Source: Zoroaster sp. YZ-2022
Taxonomy: Eukaryota; Echinodermata; Asteroidea; Forcipulatida; Zoroasteridae
Assembly: GCA_029582265.1 (NCBI GenBank)
Contig: CM055823.1
Span: 22,269,290 to 22,333,289, forward strand
Direction: 5' to 3'
Length of the DNA: 64,000 nucleotides
Made by a program: the position numbers and the translations under genes
The notes under the pieces: model-generated
What the model was told of the DNA's origin: nothing
The model's input: the letters and a program-made list of their open reading frames with translations, nothing else
The model's database searches: none
Part shown: positions 52,276 through 63,783 of the stretch, in pieces
Layout of the letters: each line of letters opens with the position of its first letter
Position numbering within the stretch: position 1 is the first letter of the stretch

Positions 52276-54028
52276 GTATATTGCCTAATTAATTGGGGCA
52301 TACTTCAAATTCCAATCTGAAGGCAATTTAATTTGTCAGACAAAACTGAATTTTTTTGAAAATTCAAGGGACAATTCTCCGACAGCCCATTGAAGTTCAA
52401 GGGGAACAATATAGTTTTACACACAATTATTCCCCGACAAATTTTGTCCCACTGCCGTTAGTCAGACGGTCCATATTTTTCCGACAATAAGTTATTTTAA
52501 ATTCTAGCCTATTCCACGTCAGAACATGGGGTTCTTGGACAAATCTGCCATCGGTTCGGTTCGAACGAAATCAGTTAAAAATCCGATTGTTAATTGTTCG
52601 ATCGACAGCCAAATTTGATCTGATTTTCGGACTCGTGGGTTGCTTGGCTTATTGCTATTGTAATATCAAACAGTCTCGCTTTATGTAGGGTACAGAAAAA
52701 GGGTTCAAATTTCGATTATAATTATTTACAGGGTTAATTAAAACAAAAAAAGAGGCACAATCCCCTTGCCATTACTTTGATCCACTACTGATGGTCCGAC
52801 CAGAGGATTTGTCTGGGTGTTCCATTGGAGATAGTCGATATTTTGACATCCATGTATCGGTCTGATGGTCCATTGTTCCGAAAGTCGTATAGGCCTATGT
52901 GCCGGGACATTGGAATCCAGCAGTTCATTGTTCGGACCATAGAAAGTATCATTCGCTGTGGTCGGCCCGTGGAGGATCCAAGAAATGGCAAGACCGGGGC
53001 TAGTTTGTGCAGCTTATTTTAAAAATTAACCCTATAAAAACTATTTGAAATTTAAACCTTTTTTAAGATTGTGAGCCTGTTACTTTTGTATGTACTTTTG
53101 GCCGTGCGGATTTGATAGCAAGGGGTCAATATAGGAGAAGGAAAAGAGGGGGATATAATGATACCCCCTTCAATGGCTATTATGAGCTATGCATACAAAT
53201 ACAAGAACATTAATCAGGTTGATTAATGCTTTGTATCAACAACGTGTTGCAATCAAAAACATTTACTGGGACGACAACTGCAGCGGTGACCGCGGGTCAT
53301 CGTTAGGTCTGACGTCTGCCCTAGCTCCCGGCCCCGATTGTTTGTTTTTTCGAATCCAAGATCATTAAGATTTGTTATTTTATTTTGTTTATTTTTTTGT
53401 TTGTTTGTTTAATTACAACTGAATTAATTCAGAAGCAAAACATTTTTGTATAATATTGTAATTTACGGCTGTGGCGGACAAAAGTGCACATACAGTTGCA
53501 TAGAAAAATATTAAATCCCTGCCATCATGTATGAACGCCAAGCGCTTGACCGAAGTAGTAACAATTGTTTTCGTTTGATTTTTTTTCCGAAGAAAAGCGC
53601 AAAGTTAATTTCGGCATCTTTTCCGAACTTTTTTCAACAGAGCGCAGGCGAACCCATTTTAAAATTGCCAGAAAAGTAATAAAACAAGTCAGAAACAAAT
53701 TTTTGTTAAAATGCGTGGAAGAACATATTCAGAAGAATTTTTTTTTTTTTTAAATTTTAAATATATTTTCCGATAGAACTATTTAAAGATAGTTCTACGT
53801 TTCGCAACCGTGAGCCTTTATTTCCGGACATAATTATCGGACCGGATTGTTCGGATTTTCCGCGAACCCATTTTGGATATCAAAACCACAAGAAATAATA
53901 AATAAATATCAAAATTAATCTGAATTAGTTTCAGCTGCGTCCATTGGCAACTTTTCCTTCAGTTGTAATTAAAATTCCGGTCAGTCATCGAGGGTTGTAC
54001 CGTTTGTATTTTATTTTCACTGTCGCAG
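52276..54028. other. Intron between Ig-like exons
   Basis: Several TCCGACA/GGTCCGA words but no clear repeat boundaries. No exon recognised. Confidence 0.5.
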
Positions 54029-54289
54029 CTGACTTTCTGCCAACCGACGTGAGCCAGACGGTAAACATCGGCGATACAGTTAGTCTGACCGTCACTGTTA
54101 GCGATTCATCCCGCTTCCAAACCCGATGGAGGAAAGATGGCAGCGGCGTGTTTACGGGGATGAACGATAGACTTAATTTCGATGTCAATGGTGCGAACAT
54201 TCAAGGTAGTTTTAGAGGCATGTATGAGTGTCATCTTGGAGGAGAACGCAGTTCAGGAAATCAGGCACTCATGCGGTTGCTTGTCAGAG
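54029..54289 (+). CDS. Tie1/2: Ig-like domain 2 exon
   Basis: A 261-nt exon, phase 1 to 1. It reads ADFLPTDVSQTVNIGDTVSL, then TRWRKDGSGVF, RGMYECHLGG and LMRLLVR. W in WRKDG and YxC near the end are the usual Ig landmarks. The first Ig cysteine, expected in the TVSLTVTV strand, is absent, so the core disulfide cannot form. Donor GTAAAC. Confidence 0.8.
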
Positions 54290-55249
54290 GTAAACGAGGC
54301 AGTTTTCTTTCAAGCAAATTTTAACTAAAACAATTCAAATGCAATTAACAATTTAGCACAGACGTATGTATTTAGTCCGAATGCCTCTTCCGTTCACAGT
54401 TTCCTAATTTTAGAACAATTTTGTAATTGTCCCAGTGAACAATGACAATATTATTATTTAAATGGGAGACTGTGAATGCAAGAGCCATTCGGACTAGGAC
54501 AAACCACCACTTGTAATTGTCCACCACTTGTTGTCCAAACCACCACTTGTTGTCCAGAGGGATGTCTATATAGGATCAAATTTTATTGAGGTTATATGAA
54601 TTCCTGAGTTTATAATTGTGTTCGTCGTGACAACACAATGTCACACATTTATTTCCATGTTGGCAACAACTTAATCCATATTGAGTACAATAGTACACCA
54701 CAGATTATGAATATTAAGCACAATTGACAATATGTTAAGTGTAAATTACAGTTTGACAGGATTTATACATAGGAACTTGGCAGTATTACCAACATGTAGA
54801 GAAAAATGAAGCATAATGCTTTTAAATCTTCCCCTATGACAGACAAAGACTTATGACAAGGACATGTGATTGATAATTACATTTGAACAAATTATTTAGG
54901 ACTATACTGTGAACAAATTTGTTTAAACAACTTTTTGTTAAAAGGTTGTCTTTTTAACAGTATAACATTTTAATGCTTTACAATTTCTTCATAAAATAAT
55001 AACAAGGAGAAAAGCCGATACTATGCTACAATTAATGATTCAAAATGATGAACGTTTACAACTCCTTTAGGTGTGGGGGCAGGGCGGGATTAGTGCAGGG
55101 TTGGTCACTTACATTAGAATAACCCCCCCCCCCCCCCACCTTAGACAACAAATTTTAAAGCATTCAATTACAGATTTGTTGACGACAATTTTAAAAACAT
55201 CATTTATTTGAATTAAGCTGATACCTCATCATTTTCTACACCATTGTAG
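54290..55249. other. Intron before EGF exon 1
   Basis: The duplicated string CCACCACTTGT at 54507-54550 and a C-run at 55125-55138. Otherwise nothing recognised. Confidence 0.5.
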
Positions 55250-55384
55250 GATGCAATCAAAATAGTTGGAATACGCCCTCTTGTAATAGAGGATGTCCAA
55301 TCTGTTTCAATGGCGGTATATGTGATGATGGAAGTGGAGACTGCATTTGTCCGCCTGGATTCAGTGGTGGGTTCTGTGAAATAG
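55250..55384 (+). CDS. Tie1/2: EGF-like domain 1 exon
   Basis: A 45-codon exon, phase 1 to 1. It reads GCNQNSWNTPSCNRGCPIC, then FNGGICDDGSGDCICPPGF and GGFCEI. Eight cysteines, as in the laminin-like EGF repeats of Tie receptors (CPPGFxGxxCE). Acceptor CATTGTAG, donor GTGAGT. Confidence 0.85.
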   Translation, partial: DAIKIVGIRPLVIEDVQSVSMAVYVMMEVETAFVRLDSVVGSVK

Positions 55385-55844
55385 GTGAGTGTAATAATTA
55401 ATTTATGAAAAACAGAGACAGACACTATCGATACTAAAGCGGGAAAGATTTGTGTATCTGTGCTTTTATTGCTTTGAAGTTTGTTCAAAACTGACTGGAT
55501 GAAGCAGACGACAAAATCAGGTCAGCTGGCAAAGGTTGTGCACAAATAAAATGACCAAAATAATGTTCTGTAAAACACAAATTATGTGGTAAGTCAGAGT
55601 CCATGTTAGAACTGCAAGGACCCTACAATAATTATAACATAACCCTAACCATGCTTGCAACAAGATGTAAAATAAAAGTTGTTGCATCTTGTTGCCCTCA
55701 GCAGAGAACAAAAGAACCATTGTTCTAGCTGGTAGATATTGTTTGCATTGAGCAGCCTGCATACTTTTCTGTTGTAGCATTGTGCTTTTGAAATGCCTGT
55801 GGGGGATTAGGGTTAAGAACCAACCTGTGAAAGTTTCAACTTAT

Positions 55845-56085
55845 AATTGGGATCAAAGTATATCCCAATAAGGATGGTATAATTGTCGTGGACCCTGTTA
55901 CAGTGTTAGCCCTAATAAAGTTTCAGCATATTTAATTAGGGCTAACACTAACAGGTTCAGTGTCGATTATACTATCCTTATTGGGATTTGGGAGATAATT
56001 TTATCCTGACTGAAACCCTATTCTCCCATTGAGGAAACCCAATTTGGTGACGACACCTTCTGCCTTATTAATTAGGCCTACCATG
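55845..56085. repeat. Inverted-repeat element related to the 59.3-kb repeats
   Basis: GTTAGCCCTAATAAAGTTTC is mirrored by TAATTAGGGCTAACACTAAC. The flanks ATCCCAATAAGGATGGTATA and ATTATACTATCCTTATTGGG are also inverted. Confidence 0.75.
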
Positions 56086-56154
56086 GTTACGGAGGTTTTC
56101 ACCATAATTTAGAATATTATCATCCAACCTTGTAATTGTTGTATTTTTATTTAG

Positions 56155-56307
56155 TGTTAGGACCCAACCGCTTTGGCCAAGATGGCAGCCTCCGCTGTGA
56201 TTCTGATGGACTGCCTGGTACTAACTGCGAAGGAAAGTTGTTTTGCTTACCAGATCCCTATGGCTGCAGTTGTGCTGCTGGGTACCGGGGTATTGATTGT
56301 GAGACTG
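56155..56307 (+). CDS. Tie1/2: EGF-like domain 2 exon (Tie hallmark)
   Basis: A 51-codon exon, phase 1 to 1. It starts VLGPNRFGQDGSLRCDSDG, then GTNCEGKLFCLPDPYGCSC and AGYRGIDCET at the donor GTAAGT. FCLPDPYGCSCA is the strongest evidence for the Tie assignment, because this string is characteristic of that receptor family. Confidence 0.88.
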
Positions 56308-56418
56308 GTAAGTCATACGTAGCAGGTGCTCATCTTTTGTAATAAAAAAACATTGCAGGTTGGGAGGGAGGTGGAGGGGGTACCTGATTAAATTCTTTTA
56401 ACAAGGGAGCAATATTTG

Positions 56419-56690
56419 TAGCTTTGCATGGTGAAAGGATAATTAAAGATTGTTTGCGGTGACATGTGAAATTCTCAATTGAGTAGTATCATATCTGAAA
56501 AGAACTGGACGTTACAACTCAACGCTTTGATCAGTATGCTCTGATCGTCAGTATGCTCTGATGTCCTGAAGACGATCAGCATACTGATAGAAAAGTTGAC
56601 TTGTAACCTCCAGTTCTTTTCAGAACTAATTACTACGCAATTGAGAATTTCACATGGTTGTCACCGCAAACAGTCTTTACTTAACAAGAC
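56419..56690. mobile_element. MITE of family M4 type with long inverted ends
   Basis: TAGCTTTGCATGGTGAAAGG, TTGCGGTGACATGTGAAATT and TCAATTGAG at the left; CAATTGAGAATTTCACATGG and TTGTCACCGCAAACAGTCTT inverted at the right. The centre has GATCAGTATGCTCTGATCGT repeated. Confidence 0.82.
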
Positions 56691-56699
56691 AGCAGGGGC

Positions 56700-57020
56700 T
56701 GTGAGCCTGTGATTTCTCAGGATTTTCCCTGATTTCAGGATTTTTTACAAATCTCCCTTTGCCCCCAAGGAAAGAAAGAAGTAGCCTGTATTGTGTCCAA
56801 ACCTCTAGTTTCTTGTTTGTGGGGATGTGGAGAGTCTGTAAATCCTCCAAAATTAAACATCCAGGAGGTTCCGGGGGCTTTGTCCTCTAGACCAAAGGGA
56901 GACCCAGGAGGTTCAGGGGGCTTTGTCCTCTAGACCAAAGGGAGACCCAGGAGGTTCAGGGGGCTTTGTCCTCTAGACCAAAGGGAGACCCAGGCCCGCT
57001 ACCCATTTTTCAGGATTTTT
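56700..57020. repeat. Interspersed repeat R5 with 43-bp array
   Basis: Same leader as 30975 and the same AGGAGGTTCxGGGGGCTTTG unit, but three units of 43 bp (56863, 56906, 56949) that lack the 15-bp GCCCGCTACCCAC part, which appears once at the end. Confidence 0.88.
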
Positions 57021-57189
57021 TACTTTTGTCTGCAAATCACATCCCTGACTGGAATGCAACCTGCTGGGCTAGTATTTTGCACTCAATTAATTGTTTTAAT
57101 TTATGCAAATTTATACGACCTAATACTGTATTGATGTGAAGAGTTTGTTGTAATAAGCAGATAGTTATGTTTACTTTCACTGTTTTTAG

Positions 57190-57321
57190 AATGTAATGAT
57201 GGAAGTTTTGGAGCAAACTGCGCACAGACATGTCATTGTAGCAATGGGGTTGTCTGTAATAAAACAACTGGCCGTTGCCCTGGAAACTGTGCAACAGGAT
57301 ACAAAGGCATCAACTGCCAAG
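57190..57321 (+). CDS. Tie1/2: EGF-like domain 3 exon
   Basis: A 44-codon exon, phase 1 to 1, after TTTTTAG. It reads ECNDGSFGANCAQTCHCSNG, then VCNKTTGRCPGNCATGY and GINCQ at GTGAAT. FGxNCxxxCxCxNGxxC is the Tie/Megf-type EGF pattern. NKT is a potential N-glycosylation site. Confidence 0.85.
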
Positions 57322-57682
57322 GTGAATCCAAATTGTGAAAGAATATTCTGATTTTAAGTTTGTTCAATTATTTTTTGTATCAAATGTTTTTTATTTTGTT
57401 TATTCGTTTATTTGTTTGTTCTTTTGATTGTTCATTTGTTTATTTGTCTTGTTTATTTATTAATTTATAATTTTTTGGGTTAATTTTTGTTAATTTCAAA
57501 AGTTGGTTGTAGCAATTGGTTTGATGTTTGTTCCTTTTGTCTGTTTGTTCCTTTTGTTTGTTTGATTGATTGATTGATTGCTTGATTGATTGTTGGGGTG
57601 TTTGCATGCTTGCTTCCAGGCTTGTTTGTTTATTTGATTTTCTCTCTTTGTTTTAAATAATGTTTATCTGTTTGAATTTCAG
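57322..57682. other. Low-complexity TTTG/TTTA intron
   Basis: Imperfect runs of GTTTATT, TTTGTTTG and GATTGATT. No other feature. Confidence 0.8.
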
Positions 57683-57733
57683 ATAATTGTACTACTGGCA
57701 TGGGTGGTTTGTCTTGCTCAACAACTTGCACAG
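57683..57733 (+). CDS. Tie1/2: EGF stub exon, 17 codons
   Basis: Between ATTTCAG and GTAACA, phase 1 to 1, encoding DNCTTGMGGLSCSTTCT. It is the first third of an EGF repeat (GxxCxxxC) with no following half. The phases fit both neighbours, so it can be included without harm. It could be a remnant of a fourth EGF repeat. Confidence 0.6.
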
Positions 57734-57787
57734 GTAACAATTCAGTTAATTCTCCAATACACCATTTGATGAAAGGTTGACCATTAT

Positions 57788-58036
57788 TAACAGTACGCGT
57801 CGGAGGCCGTGTATACACGCAATTTTTTTTTGCACCACGGATCGGAGAGCGTCTAAACACGCCACAGGACACTCCGGAATATTTGTATTCATGCTCGGTT
57901 CAGCCATGCGTGCACGGTGACATGCTCGGAAGTGCCGGCCACCCGCTGTGGAAGCTTCCATTCACGGTGTGTGTGGGAAAAAGAAACCCACCACAGGGGC
58001 CCAGAAAAACTTTTTTATTCCCGACGCGAACTGGTT
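57788..58036 (+). mobile_element. MITE family M3 copy in Tie-like gene
   Basis: CAGTACGCGTCGGAGGCCG at the left and CCGACGCGAACTGGTT at the right; the shared CGGATCGGAGAGCGTCTAAA, GGAAGCTTCCATTCACGG and AGGGGCCCAGAAAAAC. Confidence 0.82.
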
Positions 58037-58345
58037 AAAATGCAGGGAACGATTCCATTAAAAAATATTGTATAGCAACAAATTTAGGCAGCAATGTCTT
58101 TATGTTAATGTTATGCTAATTTTGAATAGCAAATCATTATTTTTGATCAGCAAATTGTGAATTTTGCTATGCAATACAAGCAAACTTGTGCACTGTGTTA
58201 TGTGTATCCATAGTGCATGATAATCAAGAAATATATGTATTGAAATCAATCATTGAAAGATTCAGTTAATTTGTTTCGTCTGTTTTGGAAAAAAATATGA
58301 AAATTTTGTTACAGTGGAAATAGATTTTTTGAAATTTAAACATTA

Positions 58346-58724
58346 GGCCCAAAAATTGGGCCAAAAACATTGGTCATCGGTTGGCTTCAAAAGTGGTGCG
58401 GTGACACCTTTTTATTTTTGGTAATCTTTTTTTCTTTTTTTTTTTTGGCCAACAGGGCCAATGCATGATCACGTGGTACGTGATGTATACACTTGAAATA
58501 TATTTCCCATATACAAAGTATGGTGGCTAAGAGAGGCCTTACAAATCGGGCAAATGTTCATACCCCTATGTGAAAAAGTCGTTTAAAACATAGCACAGCA
58601 GAAATCCAATCGATCCAGCAATTTTGGCTGCAACTGGACATCGTTTCCTAGCAAAAAAATTTAACTAAAAGTGCTGACGTACAGGTCTGAGGAGACCAGA
58701 AACTGGAGACTTTTTCTTTTTGGC
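58346..58724. mobile_element. MITE family M1, complete copy with a single internal unit
   Basis: Starts GGCCCAAAAATTGGGCC and ends GGAGACCAGAAACTGGAGAC followed by TTTTTGGC. It has the whole common body and just one GGTCTGAGG motif next to the right end. About 380 bp, against 1.27 kb at 24534. Confidence 0.85.
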
Positions 58725-59016
58725 TACAAAATTAGTTTGTCCTGTTTTTCCCAAAATAAAAAGCTTCTCAGGATGTTTGATTCACACCAAGTTCAGGTAA
58801 AAGAAAAAACATTAAATTTTTTGTTGAGATATAAAGAATTTTTACTTCTAAAAATACTTGGATATCATCTAGTTTACATCACATAACTCTTTGGTTGTAT
58901 TTAGTCATTAGTTTTGTGAACAATTTAAAGCATTGAGAGACATCTAAATCCTTTTTTTCCGATTTAATAATTATATTTTTATTTGTCATTTGATTGTTTA
59001 TGTTTGCTTTTCAAAG

Positions 59017-59199
59017 CTCCGTCTGGAGTTACTCAATTTCGTGATGTAACGCCAGCAGATATCGCTGCTGGTCAGATCCACCTAGCTTGGAAACATGTCA
59101 GTAATCTCTGTGCCGTGGACCGTTACCAAATAGCATATGAACTAACCAATCGGGATCAGTGTATATCAAACACGCTTCCCCGTGTTGTAGCTGCATCAG
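59017..59199 (+). CDS. Tie1/2: FN3 domain exon, first half
   Basis: A 61-codon exon, phase 1 to 1. It reads APSGVTQFRDVTPADIAAG, then IHLAWKHVSNLCAVDRY and IAYELTNRDQC. W in LAWK and YxIAYEL are the FN3 B- and C-strand landmarks. Donor GTAATG. The second half of this FN3 domain is on the next exon, 3.7 kb away beyond a LINE. Confidence 0.8.
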
Positions 59200-59333
59200 G
59201 TAATGCCATTATTGTTCTGGAGTCAAAGGTCAGGCTGGAAGTCAAAGGTTGAAAGTCAAAGGTCACAATGGTAGGTTTGACAAAGGGAATGGTTACTTGA
59301 AAGTTGCACTGAGGGAATCTTGAGCTCAAGGAG

Positions 59334-59846
59334 TTGATGTCAACTATACTATCCCGATTGAGATACTTTTATCTTGATTGAAACCACATACTCTCCCAAT
59401 GAGGATACCAATATGCCCCAATCAGGAAACCCTTGGGTGAAAACACCTTTTGTGTGCTTACATCATTGATGTCAACTGTACTATCCCGATTGAGATACTT
59501 TTTTTATCTTGATTGAAACCCTATACTCTCCCAATGAGGATACCAATATGCTTTAAGCATGCAAAAGGTGTTGTCACCCAAGGGTTAATTTGTTTGTATT
59601 GATGTCAACTATACTATCCTGATTGAGATACTTTTATCCTGATTAAAGCCATACTCTCCCAATGAGGATACCAGTATGCCCCAAATTGTGAAACCCTTGG
59701 GTGACAACACCTTTAATTCTTTTGTATGACTGCTCATGTCAACTTTAATATCCCAATTGGGATATATTTATCCTGATTGAAACCCCATTCTCCCAATAAG
59801 GACACAATAGGCTCCAATCGAGAAAACCTTGGGTGACAACAACTTT
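59334..59846. repeat. Four diverged copies of a 125-135-bp repeat
   Basis: Each has GATGTCAACTATACTATCC, CCCAATGAGGATACCA and AACCCTTGGGTGACAACACC. The array ends directly at the 3' end of the LINE. Confidence 0.85.
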
Positions 59847-59849
59847 ATA

Positions 59850-62520
59850 ATATGTTTATGTTTATGTTTATACAATTTAGTATAGCGCTCAATACTGCAG
59901 TTGAAAAGCATTCACTGGCGCTTTACAAAAAAAGAATAGAAATACAAATTATACAAATATACAAATACACACAAGCATATGAAACATAATACTCAAGAAA
60001 ATGCTCGTGCAAACAGGAAGGTTTTTAGTTTTGATTTGAAGCATTCGCGTTATCGCAGTTCTTCACATTGTTCGGCAGATCGCTCCAAAATTTGGGCCCA
60101 GCGACACTGAAAGATCTGTCACGGAATGTGGCATTTCGTGAACGGAACATGTAATACACAGTCACTGGCAGAACGTGTAGAATAATGGCTTTCACGTGGC
60201 AATTAAATTGCAAGATATGGGGTGCCAGGTGGTGAAGACACTTGTACCTAGAACCGACCAATTTGTACTCAGCGCGGACATGTATGGGAAGAATGTGCAA
60301 TTTCTTGAGAGCGTCTGTGGAACTTGAGAACTTCGATCTGCCAAGGATAATTTTAGCAGTTTGGTTCTGTATGCGTTGTAGTGGCCATAATGATGATTTA
60401 GGCAAATTAATGAAAAGTGAATTAGCATAATCCATGTGAGAAAATATAAGGCTATTAGCTATTTTGAGAGATGAGGTTATGTCCAGATATTTGCGTAATT
60501 TTTTGAGGTTGTGCATTCCATATGCAGCAACACGAGCTTTAGAAGATATATGTTTTTTTAGAGTGAGGTGTTGGTCTAGTTGAACTCCAGTAGTTTAATA
60601 GTATCTGATCGGGCGCACTGAGCATTCATCAATGATGATTTCATCAAGATGACATTTTGGTAATAATGCTTTGCTTCCGAATACTATGAGTTCGGACTTA
60701 GAATCGCTCATTTTAAGCCGATTTTGACACATCCATTGTTTAATATCATACATTGTAGATGACAATGATGATGTCATACTATGCTCGGAATGATTGTCAC
60801 CGGATTATATGGCCCATAAACACAGTGATCATCAGCATATCCTATCAGTTGAAGGTTGTCATCAATAGCTGTTTCTATCGCATCTAGCATAACAAGAAAA
60901 ATATATGGGTCCATTGATACTACCCTGTGGTACCGAAAAATCCAATGCTATAGGATGCGAGTAACTGTTCTTAATACACACGGCGAAGGTTCGACCAGTT
61001 AAATATGACCTCGTCCACTCTAACGCTGCCTCCACATACACCGAACCTGGACTCCAGAATTCTGAGTAGTAGATCGTGGTTGACCGTGTCAAAAGCCGCA
61101 CTTAAATCAATCCCGATGAGGGGTGTTAGGCGTTGGATTCAAAGTTGTGAAGGAGGTCGTTGAATAATTTGACGATAAAGTTTCTGTACTATGTTGTGCT
61201 CGGTATGCGCTTTGGTACTCTGGGAGGAGGTTGTTGTCATTGAGATGTTGGTTGAAACTAATCATGGATGCTTTTTCTGTCAATTTGGACAAGTAAGGCA
61301 GGTTACTAACTGGTCGGTAGTTAGCGATAGTTTTCTCAGCATCAGACTTCTTCAACAACGGTTTTACGGATGCATTTTTCCAACTAGTATGAAAGTCACA
61401 CGAAAAAATGATGCATTGATAATTGAACTAATGATAGGTGTGTAAAATATCACAATGCCTTTTGATCAAAGACATCTAAGGGATCGGGTCCAAATTGCAG
61501 GTTGTTGGTTTTGACTTCATTATAATTTTTGCTGACTTCCTCATCATCTACCGCTGTGAAAGCCTTTGAATTTCTTAACATCTCGATGTTGTGGGTTGAA
61601 TAGAGGATACTGATCTAAATCTGAGCGAATTGAGTCAATTTTGTCATAATAGTAGTGTGCAAATTCACCCGCCAGATGAACATCTGATGTGGATTCTGGA
61701 AGGATTTGATTTTGTTGAACCCGTGAGACGAGCAACAATTTGATAAAGGGTTCTGGAATCGAGCCACATGAGGTGATTTTATCTCGCATAAAAGATCTTG
61801 TTATGTTCAAGATGTTGTTTATATACATTACGTAGAGTGCAGAATCTGTTATAATTAGTATCAGTTTTGTGTCTCAGCCAGTGTTTTTCAGGCATTTCTA
61901 GTTGTAGTTTTGAGCTTTTGAGCTGGTGTCGAACCAGGGTACCTTAGGGCGGACGGTGACTACTTTGCTCTTCAATGGAGCATGCTTATCAAGTGTGGTT
62001 TTAAGTTCCATATTATAGGTAGTTACCATTTCATTGAAGTCGCAACTTGAATTAATATGTTGAGACAACTTTGTCAAATCTAACCTTAATGAGTCATGGT
62101 CAATGGCTTTTAATTCGGGCGGAAGCTTATCTCTTTATGAACAAGCGGGAGGGCTAGATGTAGATATATTCGCAGTAATGAATCGATGGTCCGATAGAAA
62201 AAGTCCTGCCCACATTCGATACTACAATATCATTACCGGCATCTTGTCGAGACAAAATCAAATCAAGTGTGTTTCCTGACGTATGGGTAACGAATGGAAC
62301 CAGTTGGTATAAACCGTAGGAGTTCAATAGATCATTGAAAACTATAGTGTCTGGGTGGTTGGATTTATTGACGTGTATATTAAAATCACCAAGAAATATA
62401 CAGTTATGATTGGAGAGAAATACTTCACTCATAAAAGTGTTAAGTTCATCGAAAAATACAGATGCGGTCACTGGATGAACATTTGAGTATGGTGGTCTAT
62501 AAATGGCACATATGGTAATA
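59850..62520 (-). mobile_element. Degraded LINE (endonuclease and reverse transcriptase), CR1/L2-like
   Basis: The 5' side is at the right. 62154-62471 encodes an endonuclease part (FLGDFNIHV, then SGNTLDLILSR). 61107-61358 has NYRPVSNLPYLSKLTEK, and 60862-61101 VPQGSINGPIYF. The catalytic YADD is at 60828-60839. 60025-60516 is the C-terminal part with RDRSFSVAGPKFW. The pieces lie in different frames with stops, so it is inactive. The 3' end has a TTTATG repeat near 59855. It sits in the FN3 intron of the Tie-like gene, in antisense. Confidence 0.88.
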
Positions 62521-62858
62521 TATGGTAATATGCAAATTAGTCATCAGTCTGATACCATTATTTTACTAAAAATAACTTGTGTTACATACAGTAGGGAGGC
62601 CAGAACTAGGCCATCCTATTCATCATAACTTTTTAGCATTTTTTTTAAAAGTAACCAATCAGCGATGTGGAAAGCACTTTTCCACCAGGGTCTAGTATAG
62701 TGAGAACAAAGTAGACCCTGGGCAGGGTCTTCCATTCCTAAACAGTGGAGACCCAGTTACCTAGAGTTACCATAAGTTACCACTAGGTTGACTGCATCTT
62801 AGAATTTGATGTCCTCCCTTGATCCCATGTAAACGTTGTTCATCTTCTGCATTTACAG

Positions 62859-62990
62859 ATATTTATGCAGACAGTCTGATAATATCTGAAAACATACTCC
62901 CATTCTCGAGCTACACCATCTACATCAAAGCATGGAATGAGGTCGGACAAGGGCCAGAAGCTTCAATCTCGCTCATCACGGGGGAGCTTG
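62859..62990 (+). CDS. Tie1/2: FN3 domain exon, second half
   Basis: A 44-codon exon, phase 1 to 1, between TTTACAG and GTGAGT. It reads DIYADSLIISENILPFSSY, then TIYIKAWNEVGQGPEASI and TGEL. LPFSSYTIYIKAWNxVG is the F-G end of an FN3 domain. Confidence 0.8.
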
Positions 62991-63783
62991 GTGAGTCAAC
63001 TACATCATCACTTACCATGCAGGGCTCAAATTTTAGAACAAAATCACTTTAGACTATAGCAGGACTGATGATTCAGAACTTTTTACTTGATTGATCATTT
63101 TATCACTGGCTCAAAATTCACTTGCGTAACAATTGATTGGGCACTAATTGTTTCTGTTGAAAATGATCTGTTGCCAAGATTTGATGTCGTTAAATTGGTC
63201 TGCAATGGTAGCACCAAAACTGGAGCCAGTATAGCACGGATGGAATCAATGACATCACAAACACTGCTTTCTGCCATTACAATGCATATAAAAATTGTCA
63301 GTGTATTTTTAGTAGTAGACGCGATATGGTGAACAATGGCATTTGTTTTTGCCATTACTTATGAATAACCAATTTATTTTTAGAAATAGACGCTTAGGTG
63401 AACAACACAATCAGTTGTTACTGTTACTTATAAATAACCAATTGTTTTGAATGACTTGGTTTTGTTGTAAAATATCTGTTTACGAGTGAAAAGACCTTGA
63501 TAACGTCACAGCCATTGATGTCTGATTCCCTGTATGCACGTATGGTTATAGAACTGATTCTCCCATATTACACAAAAGGGGCCAGTCTATTTTCCATCTA
63601 GCCAGTCTATTTTCTATCTAGCCTCGGTTTGGTCACACACATTATGAATGAAAGAAAAACAAGATGGCAGCTCCATGATAAAGTAGATTGAAGAGGCCTT
63701 ACAGCCCATGAATGTTCAACCAGCATATGAAACAACCAAACATCAAACTTTCATTCCAATGTGTTTTTTTTATTTTATTGCAG
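62991..63783. other. Last intron in window, nothing recognised
   Basis: A duplicated string, GCCAGTCTATTTTC, occurs at 63581 and 63600. No exon or element identified. Confidence 0.5.
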
